Assembly: GCF_015461835.1 (NCBI RefSeq)
Contig: NZ_JACOPX010000012.1
Coordinates: 7,768 to 71,767 of the forward strand
DNA length: 64,000 nucleotides
Source: Pseudomonas neuropathica
GTDB lineage: Bacteria; Pseudomonadota; Gammaproteobacteria; Pseudomonadales; Pseudomonadaceae
Direction of reading: 5' to 3'
The position numbers were made by a program, and so were the translations under genes. The notes under the pieces are model-generated. The model saw only the letters and a list, made by a program, of their open reading frames with translations. It had not been told where the DNA came from and did not search any database. Positions 35,520-42,995 of the stretch are shown here, piece by piece (position 1 is the first letter of the stretch; every line of letters begins with the position of its first letter).

Positions 35520-36301
35520 GCCGCCCGGCGTATTCGCGATTGCCGGTGACCGTGGATTTGTCCTTGCTGTTGCAGGCGCTGGCAGCGATTGCCGACGACG
35601 CCTGGCGCAGCCATTTCAATGTCGGTTATTTTTCCGGTGACTGGAGCGGGGTGGCGCTCATTTCGGCAGTCGATGCGCTGACCGAGCTGTCCCCGGGGCG
35701 CGGTGAACCGGTGCAGCGCAGCCCTTGGCTGCGTGATGAGCGCTGGCAACAAGGGCTGCAAAGTCTCTCACTGGACATCGTCAGCGCGCGATTGCTGCGC
35801 TTGGGGCCGGGTGGACGAATTCACCAGCATCGCGATTACGACCTTGATGGCCCGCAGGCCGATCGGCGTTTGCACATTCCGTTGCTCAGTCCGCCGAGCG
35901 TCGATTTCTGGCTCGATGGGCAGCGCATGCCCATGCAGGCCGGCGAGTGCTGGTTTCTTGATCTCGCTCGCCCACATCGCGTGGATAACCGCGATACCTC
36001 GGCGCGGGTTCATCTGGTGCTCGATTGCCGGCCCGGTGCCTGGCTTGAACAGATGATCAGCGACGGATTGCACAGTACCCCTGAGCCCGGTTTGGCCGAC
36101 ACGCCGTTGCAGCGCTTTCAGCGGCTGGTGGCTGAAGATGTTTCGCTGTCTCTGGCCTTGCGTACGCTGCACGATCCAGACGTCTTTATCAGTCGAGCGG
36201 TGGAATTGGGCGCTGAGCGTGGTTTGTCGTTCTCTTGCGAGGAATTGCGTGCGGCGATGCGCGACGGCCGTCGACAATGGAACGAACAATGGAGCGGTTG
36301 A
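35516..36301 (+). CDS. Aspartyl/asparaginyl beta-hydroxylase family protein
   Basis: 261 residues with the cupin-type Fe(II)/2-oxoglutarate core of aspartyl/asparaginyl beta-hydroxylases (about 70-180). Metal and cosubstrate ligands are visible: H-R-D in GGRIHQHRDYD, the RLHIPL strand, the distal His in LARPHRVDN and the Arg in ARVHLVLD. About 80 extra residues follow (FQRLVAEDVSLSLALRTLHD onwards). ATG 35516 overlaps the APS-kinase stop. Known members hydroxylate Asp/Asn side chains in proteins. The abundant Asp/Asn of the nearby repeat protein is an obvious candidate substrate, but that is inference. Confidence 0.83.
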   Translation: MSRPAYSRLPVTVDLSLLLQALAAIADDAWRSHFNVGYFSGDWSGVALISAVDALTELSPGRGEPVQRSPWLRDERWQQGLQSLSLDIVSARLLRLGPGGRIHQHRDYDLDGPQADRRLHIPLLSPPSVDFWLDGQRMPMQAGECWFLDLARPHRVDNRDTSARVHLVLDCRPGAWLEQMISDGLHSTPEPGLADTPLQRFQRLVAEDVSLSLALRTLHDPDVFISRAVELGAERGLSFSCEELRAAMRDGRRQWNEQWSG

Positions 36302-37251
36302 ATTTCGACGGCTGGTTGCCGATTCGTGTCTGGCCGGTTGACGGGCAGTGGCAGGTGGATTGGTGCTGGTTCGGCGACACGGCGCTGCATCAGCCGTTCT
36401 TTCGCGATGCGGTCGAGGATGCATTACGGCTGCCGTTCAATCAGGCGTTTCGGCGCCAGACGTCTTTGGCAGCGCTGAGTGAATGGCAAACGCAGAGCCC
36501 TGGGCTTGCACCGAGTGCATTTGTGCTGCACGCCTCGCGTTGCGGTTCGACGCTGATCAGCCAGATGCTCGCCCGCCTCGACGATCACATCGTCGTGTCC
36601 GAGCCACCGCCGCTGGACGCCTTGTTACGCAGTGATTTACCCGCCGGCGAACGCCGGGCCGCCATCGTCGGGTTGCTCTCGGCCTATGGTCAGCGCCGAC
36701 GTGGTGTGGAACAGCGCCTGGTGATCAAACTCGACGCCTGGAACATCGGGGAATGGCCGCTGCTGCAGGACTGTTTCGCAGATACGCCGTGGCTGTTTCT
36801 CTATCGCGATCCTTTGGAAATTGCAGTTTCTCATCTGCGCCGGCCGGGGATGCACATGGTGCCGGGGATGCTGGGCGAGTGTGTGCTGGAGGATGGTTTG
36901 CCGTTCGAAGGGCGCGAAGAATTCATCGCCCGACGCTTGGGGCGATTGTTGGCGGCGGGGGTGATGCATTGCCGTGACTCGGGTGGTTTACCGGTCAGTT
37001 ACAGCGAGTTGCCCGAGGCGATGGCGGGGCGGTTGGCCAGGTTTTTCCGCCTGAACGATGAACAGTGCAAGCAGGTCTTTGCCGCGACCGCGCAGCATGC
37101 GAAACAGCCCTCGCAAGCGTTCATTGCCGATGGCGACGACAAACGCCGCGAAGCTTCAGCAATGTTGCGAATGCACGTACAGAATTACACCCGAGCGCCC
37201 TACGAGGCGTTGGAAAAGCTTCGTCTGCGCGTCACAGGGTTTGCTTCATGA
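36277..37251 (+). CDS. Second PAPS-dependent sulfotransferase family protein
   Basis: 324 residues. A roughly 75-residue N-terminal extension precedes the PAPS-binding loop (FVLHASRCGSTLISQML), with the 3'-phosphate motif at WLFLYRDPLEIAVSHLRRPG. It belongs to a different branch from the sulfotransferase at 26048. The start is either ATG 36277 or ATG 36289, both inside the end of the hydroxylase gene, so cysC, the hydroxylase and this gene form one overlapping unit. The 3' end overlaps the convergent slipin gene by 6 bases. The substrate is unknown; surface protein or glycan sulfation is likely from context. Confidence 0.82.
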   Translation: MERTMERLNFDGWLPIRVWPVDGQWQVDWCWFGDTALHQPFFRDAVEDALRLPFNQAFRRQTSLAALSEWQTQSPGLAPSAFVLHASRCGSTLISQMLARLDDHIVVSEPPPLDALLRSDLPAGERRAAIVGLLSAYGQRRRGVEQRLVIKLDAWNIGEWPLLQDCFADTPWLFLYRDPLEIAVSHLRRPGMHMVPGMLGECVLEDGLPFEGREEFIARRLGRLLAAGVMHCRDSGGLPVSYSELPEAMAGRLARFFRLNDEQCKQVFAATAQHAKQPSQAFIADGDDKRREASAMLRMHVQNYTRAPYEALEKLRLRVTGFAS

Positions 37252-38004
37252 CTTGCCGGACAAGTCCGCCATGCCCTTGAGCAATTCGATCGGCAACGGA
37301 AAGACAATCGTCGAACTCTTGTCTCCGGCAATCGAACTCAAGGTCTGCATATAGCGCAACTGCATAGCCCCGGGCTGGCGTCCGAGCATTTCCGCCGCTT
37401 GCATGAGTTTTTCCGAGGCCTGCAATTCGCCTTCGGCGTGAATCACTTTCGCGCGCCGCTCGCGTTCGGCTTCTGCCTGTTTGGCGATGGCGCGGACCAT
37501 CGATTCGTTGAGATCGACATGCTTGATCTCGACGTTGGCGACCTTGATCCCCCAGGCATCGGTCTGCGCATCGAGCACCTGCTGAATGTCGATGTTCAAC
37601 TGCTCGCGCTCGGCCAGCAGCTCATCCAGTTCATGCTTGCCAAGCACCGCGCGCAGGGTGGTTTGCGCCAGTTGGCTGGTGGCAGAAAGATAATCCTCAA
37701 CCTGAATAATCGCCTTCTGCGGATCGAGCACGCGGAAATACAGCACGGCGTTGACCTTGACCGAGACATTGTCGCGGGTGATCACGTCCTGCGGCGGCAC
37801 GTCGAGGACGACCGTGCGCAGGTCGACCCTGACCATTTGCTGGACCACCGGGATCAACAGGATCAGACCGGGGCCTTTGACCTGCCAAAAACGGCCAAGC
37901 TGAAACACCACGCCGCGTTCGTATTCGCGCAGGATGCGAAACGTCGAGCCGGCCAGGGCAATGACCAGTAAAAGCAGCGCAACAAAACCGATTTGCAGAC
38001 CCAT
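37246..38004 (-). CDS. Slipin (SPFH/stomatin-like membrane protein)
   Basis: 252 residues, one N-terminal membrane segment (GFVALLLLVIALAGSTF), then the SPFH/band-7 domain (REYERGVVFQLGRFWQVKGPG, DVPPQDVITRDNVSVKVNAV), a helical region rich in Glu/Ala/Arg, and the typical C-terminus. Such proteins scaffold membrane microdomains. ATG 38004 has GGAGAG upstream. It starts 2 bases after the stop of the NfeD gene, the classic slipin/NfeD operon pair. Confidence 0.92.
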   Translation of the reverse strand: MGLQIGFVALLLLVIALAGSTFRILREYERGVVFQLGRFWQVKGPGLILLIPVVQQMVRVDLRTVVLDVPPQDVITRDNVSVKVNAVLYFRVLDPQKAIIQVEDYLSATSQLAQTTLRAVLGKHELDELLAEREQLNIDIQQVLDAQTDAWGIKVANVEIKHVDLNESMVRAIAKQAEAERERRAKVIHAEGELQASEKLMQAAEMLGRQPGAMQLRYMQTLSSIAGDKSSTIVFPLPIELLKGMADLSGKS

Positions 38005-38006
38005 GA

Positions 38007-38537
38007 TCACTCTCCGAGCGGTGCCGCGTCAGTCGCGGCCACTTGCAGCAACAATCCCTTGCGCGCCACCACGCGCACCGGTTGCCCTGTGTGCAGCGGC
38101 GTGGCACTGAGCACTTGCCAGCGTTCACCTTGCAGTTGCACCCAGCCGTTACGGGCATCGCCCGGTTGCACCGTGGTGATCGCGGTCACACTGCCGAGCA
38201 GGCCGGCGTCGCCACTGACGGCATGGCGCGGGCGGGTTTTCAGGGCGCGAATCAGCAGCGCGAGCAACAGCAGCGCGCTGATCAGACCGAGGCCGATCAT
38301 CATCGGCGCCGGCAATTCGGCGTTGCTCAGAATCAGCGCGCCGATGACGAACATGATGATTCCGGCCAAGCCGATCACCCCGTAATTGGGCAGCGCCGCT
38401 TCGGCGATCAGAAACACGATGCCCAAGGTAATCAGCCACAAACCGGCCGGACTCATGGCCGGTAACGGGCTGTCGGCAGCCAGGGCTGATCCGCTGATCA
38501 GCAGGAGCAAGGCAAACGCACAACATCGGCTGTTCAC
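38007..38537 (-). CDS. NfeD-family membrane protein (short form)
   Basis: 176 residues: signal peptide or first helix (FALLLLISGSALA), three to four transmembrane helices (about 30-100), then a soluble OB-fold domain (LLGSVTAITTVQPGDARNGWVQLQGERWQ). It lacks the N-terminal ClpP-like protease domain of long NfeD proteins. GTG 38537 is preferred (GGAGG, 5 bases upstream) to ATG 38558. Partner of the slipin encoded directly downstream; together they likely organise membrane proteins. Confidence 0.88.
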   Translation of the reverse strand: MNSRCCAFALLLLISGSALAADSPLPAMSPAGLWLITLGIVFLIAEAALPNYGVIGLAGIIMFVIGALILSNAELPAPMMIGLGLISALLLLALLIRALKTRPRHAVSGDAGLLGSVTAITTVQPGDARNGWVQLQGERWQVLSATPLHTGQPVRVVARKGLLLQVAATDAAPLGE

Positions 38538-38711
38538 GTGACCCTCCGCGAGCGTCATGTCTGATTCTTACAGTCTAGTTGAGGGTTGTCCTGTATGAAT
38601 TTTGATCAATGTGCAGATATGCCCGGTGAGCGGATTTCCCTGCGCCAGACACCCGTCGAACTAGACTCAAAGACACGGCAATCACCGTTCAGCGCAACAC
38701 CGAGGTGCATC

Positions 38712-39173
38712 ATGCGTATGGCAAGAAAGGTGCAAAGCAGCCTGAACCGGGCGCACTGCGAATACGACATCGTCGCTCACCGGCATTCATCGAGCAGCCT
38801 GGAAACCGCGCGGGTCGCCGGCGTGCCGGCCGAGCGCGTGGCCAAATCGATCATTCTCGACGACCACCACGGGCATTACCTGATGGCCGTATTGCCGGCC
38901 AGTCGTCACCTGGACCTGAGCAAGGTACGCACCAGCGGCGAATGGCAACTGACCCGCGAAAGCAATCTGGCGCATATTTTCGACGACTGCGAACGCGGGG
39001 CAGTGCCGCCGCTGGGTGACTCCTATGGCCTGGACATGGTCATCGACCCGTTGCTGACGCGGCAGAAGGATATTTATCTGGAGGCGGGCAACCACAACTA
39101 CCTGCTGCACATGAGCATGCCCGAATTTCTGAAAATGGTGCCGCATGCCGAGGTGCGGGAGTTGAGTGATTAG
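38712..39173 (+). CDS. YbaK/EbsC-type aminoacyl-tRNA deacylase family protein
   Basis: 153 residues of the YbaK/ProRS-editing domain superfamily, which removes wrong amino acids from tRNA in trans. Pattern: AHRHSSSSLETARVAGVPAERVAKSI, the conserved Lys in VAKSIIL, and GDSYGLDMVIDPLL near the C-terminus. ATG 38712 is used, with GAGGTG 6 bases upstream. It is divergent from the NfeD gene, with a 174-base gap that must hold both promoters. Confidence 0.8.
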   Translation: MRMARKVQSSLNRAHCEYDIVAHRHSSSSLETARVAGVPAERVAKSIILDDHHGHYLMAVLPASRHLDLSKVRTSGEWQLTRESNLAHIFDDCERGAVPPLGDSYGLDMVIDPLLTRQKDIYLEAGNHNYLLHMSMPEFLKMVPHAEVRELSD

Positions 39174-39198
39174 GATTTGTGGCGCCGGCACTGACGCC

Positions 39199-39263
39199 TT
39201 CGCGAGCAGGCTCGCTCACACAGGTTGATCGCATTCCCCTGTGGCAGCGAGCCTGCTCGCGAA
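39199..39263. repeat. REP pair
   Basis: Arms 39199-39224 and 39238-39263 pair over 26 bases with one mismatch and a 13-base loop. The core is TTCGCGAGCAGGCTCGCT. Lies between the YbaK-like gene and the DUF2789 gene. Confidence 0.85.
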
Positions 39264-39301
39264 TAATCTTCCACACAGCCCATTTTTTAAGGAGTTGATC
39301 A

Positions 39302-39547
39302 ATGGAAAGTCCAACGCACAGCCTCCCATCCCTGTTCAAACAACTCGGCCTGGACAACGACCCGGTCAGCATCGAGCAATTCATCGCCACCCATTCCCCG
39401 CTAAAACCCGAATTGCATTTGGCTGACGCGTTTTTCTGGTCGAAGAGCCAAGCGGATTTTTTGCGTGGCGAGATTCTGGATGACGCCGACTGGGCGGAGG
39501 TGGTGGATCAGTTGGATGTGTTGTTGCGTAAGGGGCGTGAGAGCTGA
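39302..39547 (+). CDS. DUF2789 family small protein
   Basis: 81 residues, with an AAGGAG ribosome-binding site. The pattern HSLPSLFKQLGLDN, FIATHSPLKPELHLADAFFW and the acidic tail DDADWAEVVDQLDVLLRK match DUF2789, a small family common in Pseudomonas with no assigned function. No membrane segment. Confidence 0.82.
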   Translation: MESPTHSLPSLFKQLGLDNDPVSIEQFIATHSPLKPELHLADAFFWSKSQADFLRGEILDDADWAEVVDQLDVLLRKGRES

Positions 39548-39618
39548 CTGAACACCAACCTCTTGTCATTCAATTGCGTGGAACGGTTGTTGAGGATCGA
39601 AAAATAGACCAAAATCAC

Positions 39619-39634
39619 GACCTCAATTGAGGTC
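39619..39634. promoter_or_regulatory. Perfect 16-bp palindrome, likely toxin-antitoxin operator
   Basis: GACCTCAATTGAGGTC is a perfect palindrome 7 bases before the antitoxin ATG. Phd/YefM antitoxins bind such sites for autoregulation. The following TTTTATT could also make it a weak terminator. Confidence 0.6.
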
Positions 39635-39641
39635 TTTTATT

Positions 39642-39887
39642 ATGCAAAGCGTTCTCGCCGATATGGCTGTCAGTGTCTCAGAATTAAAGAAAAACCCTTC
39701 CGCAGTGCTGAGCGGTGCACATGGCGGTGCCGTGGCCGTTCTTAACCACAATCGCGTCATTGGCTATATGGTGCCAGCGGATGTGTACGAAGCAATGATG
39801 GAGCGACTTGATGATCTGGAGCTTGCTGAAATCGTTCGCGCCCGCAGCCATGAGACGCCAATTTCGGTAAGCCTGGATGACCTATAA
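39642..39887 (+). CDS. Phd/YefM-family antitoxin
   Basis: 81 residues. N-terminal DNA-binding part (MAVSVSELKKNPSAVLSGA, VAVLNHNRVIGYMVPADVYE) as in the Phd/YefM fold, and a C-terminal toxin-binding tail (ELAEIVRARSHETPISVSLDDL). ATG 39642 chosen over TTG 39627. Overlaps the toxin gene by 11 bases. Base composition is more AT-rich than the surroundings, which hints at separate acquisition. Neutralises the RelE-like toxin and likely represses the operon through the palindrome upstream. Confidence 0.85.
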   Translation: MQSVLADMAVSVSELKKNPSAVLSGAHGGAVAVLNHNRVIGYMVPADVYEAMMERLDDLELAEIVRARSHETPISVSLDDL

Positions 39888-40158
39888 GCTCGAATTTTTG
39901 CCATCCGCTCACAAAGAGTGGAACAAGTTGGGTCATACACTACGAGAACAATTCAAAAAGAAGCTGGGTGAGAGATTGAAGCTGCCCAGAGTCTCCGCTG
40001 ACGCACTTCATGGAATGCCTGATTGCTACAAAATCAAATTGAAGGCTTCAGGCTATCGTCTGGTTTATCAGGTCATTGACGAGAGAGTCGTCGTTTCAGT
40101 CGTAGCGGTCGGTAAACGTGAGCGCAGTAGCGTTTACGAGAATGCAAAAAAGCGCTGA
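39877..40158 (+). CDS. RelE/ParE-superfamily toxin
   Basis: 93 residues, basic, starting MTYKLEFLPSAHKEWNKLG and with the family core MPDCYKIKLKASGYRLVYQV, then VVAVGKRERSSVYENAKKR. This fits ribosome-dependent mRNA-cleaving RelE toxins, with the C-terminal Arg/Tyr cluster present. Translationally coupled to the antitoxin. Plasmid- or genome-stabilising or stress role; not decided by sequence. Confidence 0.87.
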   Translation: MTYKLEFLPSAHKEWNKLGHTLREQFKKKLGERLKLPRVSADALHGMPDCYKIKLKASGYRLVYQVIDERVVVSVVAVGKRERSSVYENAKKR

Positions 40159-40210
40159 ATAAGCTCTCAGCGCCAATTCCTACAGGCAAACAGGCAATTT
40201 GTTTCAAAAC

Positions 40211-40258
40211 TTGACTGAAATTCCCCTCCAATGCGATATTGATAGTTAGCAAACTAAC
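40211..40258 (+). promoter_or_regulatory. Promoter and overlapping MarR-type operator of the efflux operon
   Basis: TTGACT (40211-40216), 18-base spacer and GATATT (40235-40240) form a sigma-70-type promoter. The inverted repeat GTTAGCAAACTAAC (40245-40258) covers the expected start site and lies immediately before the GTG of the MarR gene. This layout suits autorepression. Confidence 0.6.
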
Positions 40259-40261
40259 AGT

Positions 40262-40729
40262 GTGCATTTCCTCGTGCCGAACGAACTCGACGCTCTCCAG
40301 ATGAACATCAGCAGTGCCATGGTGGTGGCCGCCAGGCATTGGCGGAAGATCTGCCAGACCACGCTGGTCAACTACGGAATCTCCGAAGCCTGCGCCGTGC
40401 CGCTGTTGATGATCGGCCGCTTGGGCGAGGGCGTGCGTCAGGTGCAGGTGGCGCAGGCGGCCGGGATGGAGAGTCCGTCGCTGGTGCGTCTGCTCGATCA
40501 GTTGTGCCATTCCGGCTACGTCTGCCGCACCGAAGATGCCCAGGATCGCCGGGCCAAATGCCTGAGCCTGACCGACACCGGTCGTGAACTGGTGCAAGCG
40601 GTGGAGATCGAACTGGTGCGCTTGCGTCACGAGGTGCTCGAAGGCATCGAGCAAAGCGATCTGGAAGCTACGCTTCGGGTACTCAGAGCTTTTGAGGCGG
40701 CCAGTCCGCCTTTGGTGGTCAATTCTTGA
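40262..40729 (+). CDS. MarR-family transcriptional regulator
   Basis: 155 residues. The winged helix is evident: VRQVQVAQAAGMESPSLVRLLDQL (recognition region) and the wing DAQDRRAKCLSLTDTGRELV. GTG 40262 lies 3 bases after the operator-like repeat; ATG 40301 (MNISSAMVV) is an alternative. The stop overlaps the TTG start of the FUSC gene (TTGA), so the regulator is first in a five-gene efflux operon and probably represses it until an aromatic or other small ligand binds. Confidence 0.86.
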   Translation: MHFLVPNELDALQMNISSAMVVAARHWRKICQTTLVNYGISEACAVPLLMIGRLGEGVRQVQVAQAAGMESPSLVRLLDQLCHSGYVCRTEDAQDRRAKCLSLTDTGRELVQAVEIELVRLRHEVLEGIEQSDLEATLRVLRAFEAASPPLVVNS

Positions 40730-42789
40730 ACGGTTTTTTCTCCGGCATTCCGCCGGCCCGTGACTGGTTCTACGGGGTCCGTACGTTTGCAGCGTCGATG
40801 ATCGCGCTGTACATCGCCTTGCTCATGCAAATGCCGCGTCCGTATTGGGCGATGGCCACGGTGTATATCGTCTCCAGCCCGTTTCTCGGTCCGACCAGTT
40901 CCAAGGCGTTGTACCGGGCTATCGGTACCTTTCTCGGTGCGGCGGCAGCGGTGCTGTTTGTGCCGATGTTCGTGCAGAGCCCCTATGTGCTGGTGGTGGT
41001 CATCGCGTTGTGGACGGGGATTCTGTTGTTCATGTCTCTGCATTTGCGCACGGCCAACAGCTATGCGCTGATGCTCGCCGGGTACACCTTGCCGCTGATT
41101 GCCTTGCCGGTGGTGGATAACCCGCTGGCGGTGTGGGACGTGGCGGAAGCGCGGACGGAAGAGATTTTCCTCGGCATCGCCGTGGCTGCGGTGGTCGGCG
41201 CGATGTTCTGGCCACGGCGTCTGGCGCCGGTGTTCAACGATGCCGTGGGCAAGTGGTTCGCCGACGCGACCACCTACAGCTTGAAATTCCTCAGCCGTGA
41301 TGTGCAGCCTGAAGAAGTCACCGCGCTGCGCATGGCCATGGTCGCCAGCTTCAACAGTCTTGAGCTGATGATCGGCCAGTTGCCCCACGAAGGCGCGCGA
41401 CCGCAAACCGTGCGCAACACCAAAGAATTGCGTGGGCGCATGATTCACCTGTTGCCGGTGATCGATGCGCTGGAAGATTCGCTCTATGCACTTGAGCGTC
41501 GCACGCCGGAACTGGTGGAAAAATTCGCACCGCTGCTCGCGGCCACCCGCGAATGGCTTGCTCACCAAGACGCCGATCTCGAACGCTGGCAAGCACTGAA
41601 AGATCAGCTCGAAGCCCTGCAACCGAGTGCCGAGGCGCTGGAAGATCGCAAGCAACTGCTGTTCTCCAACTCGATTTATCGCCTCGGTGAATTCATCGAT
41701 CTGTGGCAAGACTGTCGCAGCCTGCAGGACGCGATTCTGTGCGAGCGCCAGGACAGCTGGCGCGCGGTGTATCGCCACTGGCGCCTCGGTCGGCTGACAC
41801 CGTTTATCGATCGCGGGCTGATGTTGTATTCGGTGGTCTCGACGATTCTGGCGATCATCGTCGCTTCGGTGCTGTGGATTCTGCTGGGCTGGCCGGACGG
41901 CGGCAGCGCGGTGATTCTGGCGGCGGTGGCGTGCAGTTTCTTTGCGTCGATGGACGACCCGGCACCGCAGATCTACCGGTTCTTTTTTTGGACCGGCATG
42001 TCGGTACTGTTCGCCAGTCTTTATCTGTTTTTGATTCTGCCCAACCTGCACGATTTCCCGATGCTGGTGCTGGCGTTTTCAATCCCGTTCATCTGCGTCG
42101 GCACCCTGACCGTACAGCCGCGTTTCTACCTCGGCATGCTGCTGACGCTGGTCAACACCTCGTCGTTCATCAGCATTCAGGGCGCTTACGACGCGGATTT
42201 TTTCGCCTTCGTGAACTCCAACCTGGCGGGGCCGATAGGTCTGCTGTTCGCCTTTATCTGGACGCTGGTGGCGCGTCCGTTCGGTGCTGAACTGGCGGCC
42301 AAGCGCCTGACCCGCTTCAGCTGGAAAGACATCGTCCACATGACCGAACCGGCCAACCTTGCCGAACACCGCAAATTGGGCGTGCAGTTGCTCGATCGAC
42401 TGATGCAGCACCTGCCGCGTCTGGCCCTTACCGGCCAAGACACCGGCATCGCCATGCGCGAAGTGCGCGTCGGCCTGAACCTGCTCGATTTACTCGCCTA
42501 TACCCCACGGGTGACCGGCGCGCCGAACGCGCTGTTGCAGCAAGTGGTCAGTGAAGTCGGCGAGTATTTCCGCGCCTGCCTCAAGGCCGGCGAACGCCTG
42601 CCGGCACCGGCGGCGTTGTTGATGACCATGGACCGCACGCGCCGTGCACTCAATGGCCAGGGCGATGATGAAACCCGTCTGAACCTGTTGCACGCCTTGA
42701 GCGGTTTGCGTCTGGCGCTGTTGCCCGGCGTCGAATTCGTCTCCAGTGCCGAGCCCGAAGAACCGCTGCCCGAAGGAGCGCCCCTATGA
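40726..42789 (+). CDS. FUSC/AaeB-like inner-membrane efflux protein
   Basis: 687 residues, with the two-block layout of the family: about five to six helices at 15-175, a cytoplasmic region about 180-360, a second helix block about 365-515, and a C-terminal soluble part. The pattern QMPRPYWAMATVYIVSSPFLGPTSSKALYR is a strong family marker. AaeB exports hydroxylated aromatic acids, and fusaric-acid resistance proteins are related. The TTG start overlaps the MarR stop and the gene end overlaps the next gene (ATGA). Confidence 0.9.
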   Translation: MNGFFSGIPPARDWFYGVRTFAASMIALYIALLMQMPRPYWAMATVYIVSSPFLGPTSSKALYRAIGTFLGAAAAVLFVPMFVQSPYVLVVVIALWTGILLFMSLHLRTANSYALMLAGYTLPLIALPVVDNPLAVWDVAEARTEEIFLGIAVAAVVGAMFWPRRLAPVFNDAVGKWFADATTYSLKFLSRDVQPEEVTALRMAMVASFNSLELMIGQLPHEGARPQTVRNTKELRGRMIHLLPVIDALEDSLYALERRTPELVEKFAPLLAATREWLAHQDADLERWQALKDQLEALQPSAEALEDRKQLLFSNSIYRLGEFIDLWQDCRSLQDAILCERQDSWRAVYRHWRLGRLTPFIDRGLMLYSVVSTILAIIVASVLWILLGWPDGGSAVILAAVACSFFASMDDPAPQIYRFFFWTGMSVLFASLYLFLILPNLHDFPMLVLAFSIPFICVGTLTVQPRFYLGMLLTLVNTSSFISIQGAYDADFFAFVNSNLAGPIGLLFAFIWTLVARPFGAELAAKRLTRFSWKDIVHMTEPANLAEHRKLGVQLLDRLMQHLPRLALTGQDTGIAMREVRVGLNLLDLLAYTPRVTGAPNALLQQVVSEVGEYFRACLKAGERLPAPAALLMTMDRTRRALNGQGDDETRLNLLHALSGLRLALLPGVEFVSSAEPEEPLPEGAPL

Positions 42790-42995
42790 TCGGTGATCTG
42801 GACATCAGCGGCATTTTCCTGCCGACCCTGCTGGTGTTGATGGGCATTACTTATGTGCTGTTTTTGTTGGTGCATGGCGTACTTCAGCGCGTGCACTTTT
42901 ACCGTCTGGTCTGGCACCGGGCATTGTTCAACGTGGCTCTCTACGCGGTACTGCTGTACGGCGTGGACTCACTCAGTCGATACCTGATGACATGA
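42786..42995 (+). CDS. DUF1656 (AaeX-like) small membrane protein
   Basis: 69 residues, two transmembrane helices (about 12-30 and 46-62), beginning MIGDLDISGIFLPTLL, the usual DUF1656 start. Always found between the FUSC protein and its adaptor in aaeXAB-like operons. Overlaps both neighbours by 4 bases. Confidence 0.88.
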   Translation: MIGDLDISGIFLPTLLVLMGITYVLFLLVHGVLQRVHFYRLVWHRALFNVALYAVLLYGVDSLSRYLMT

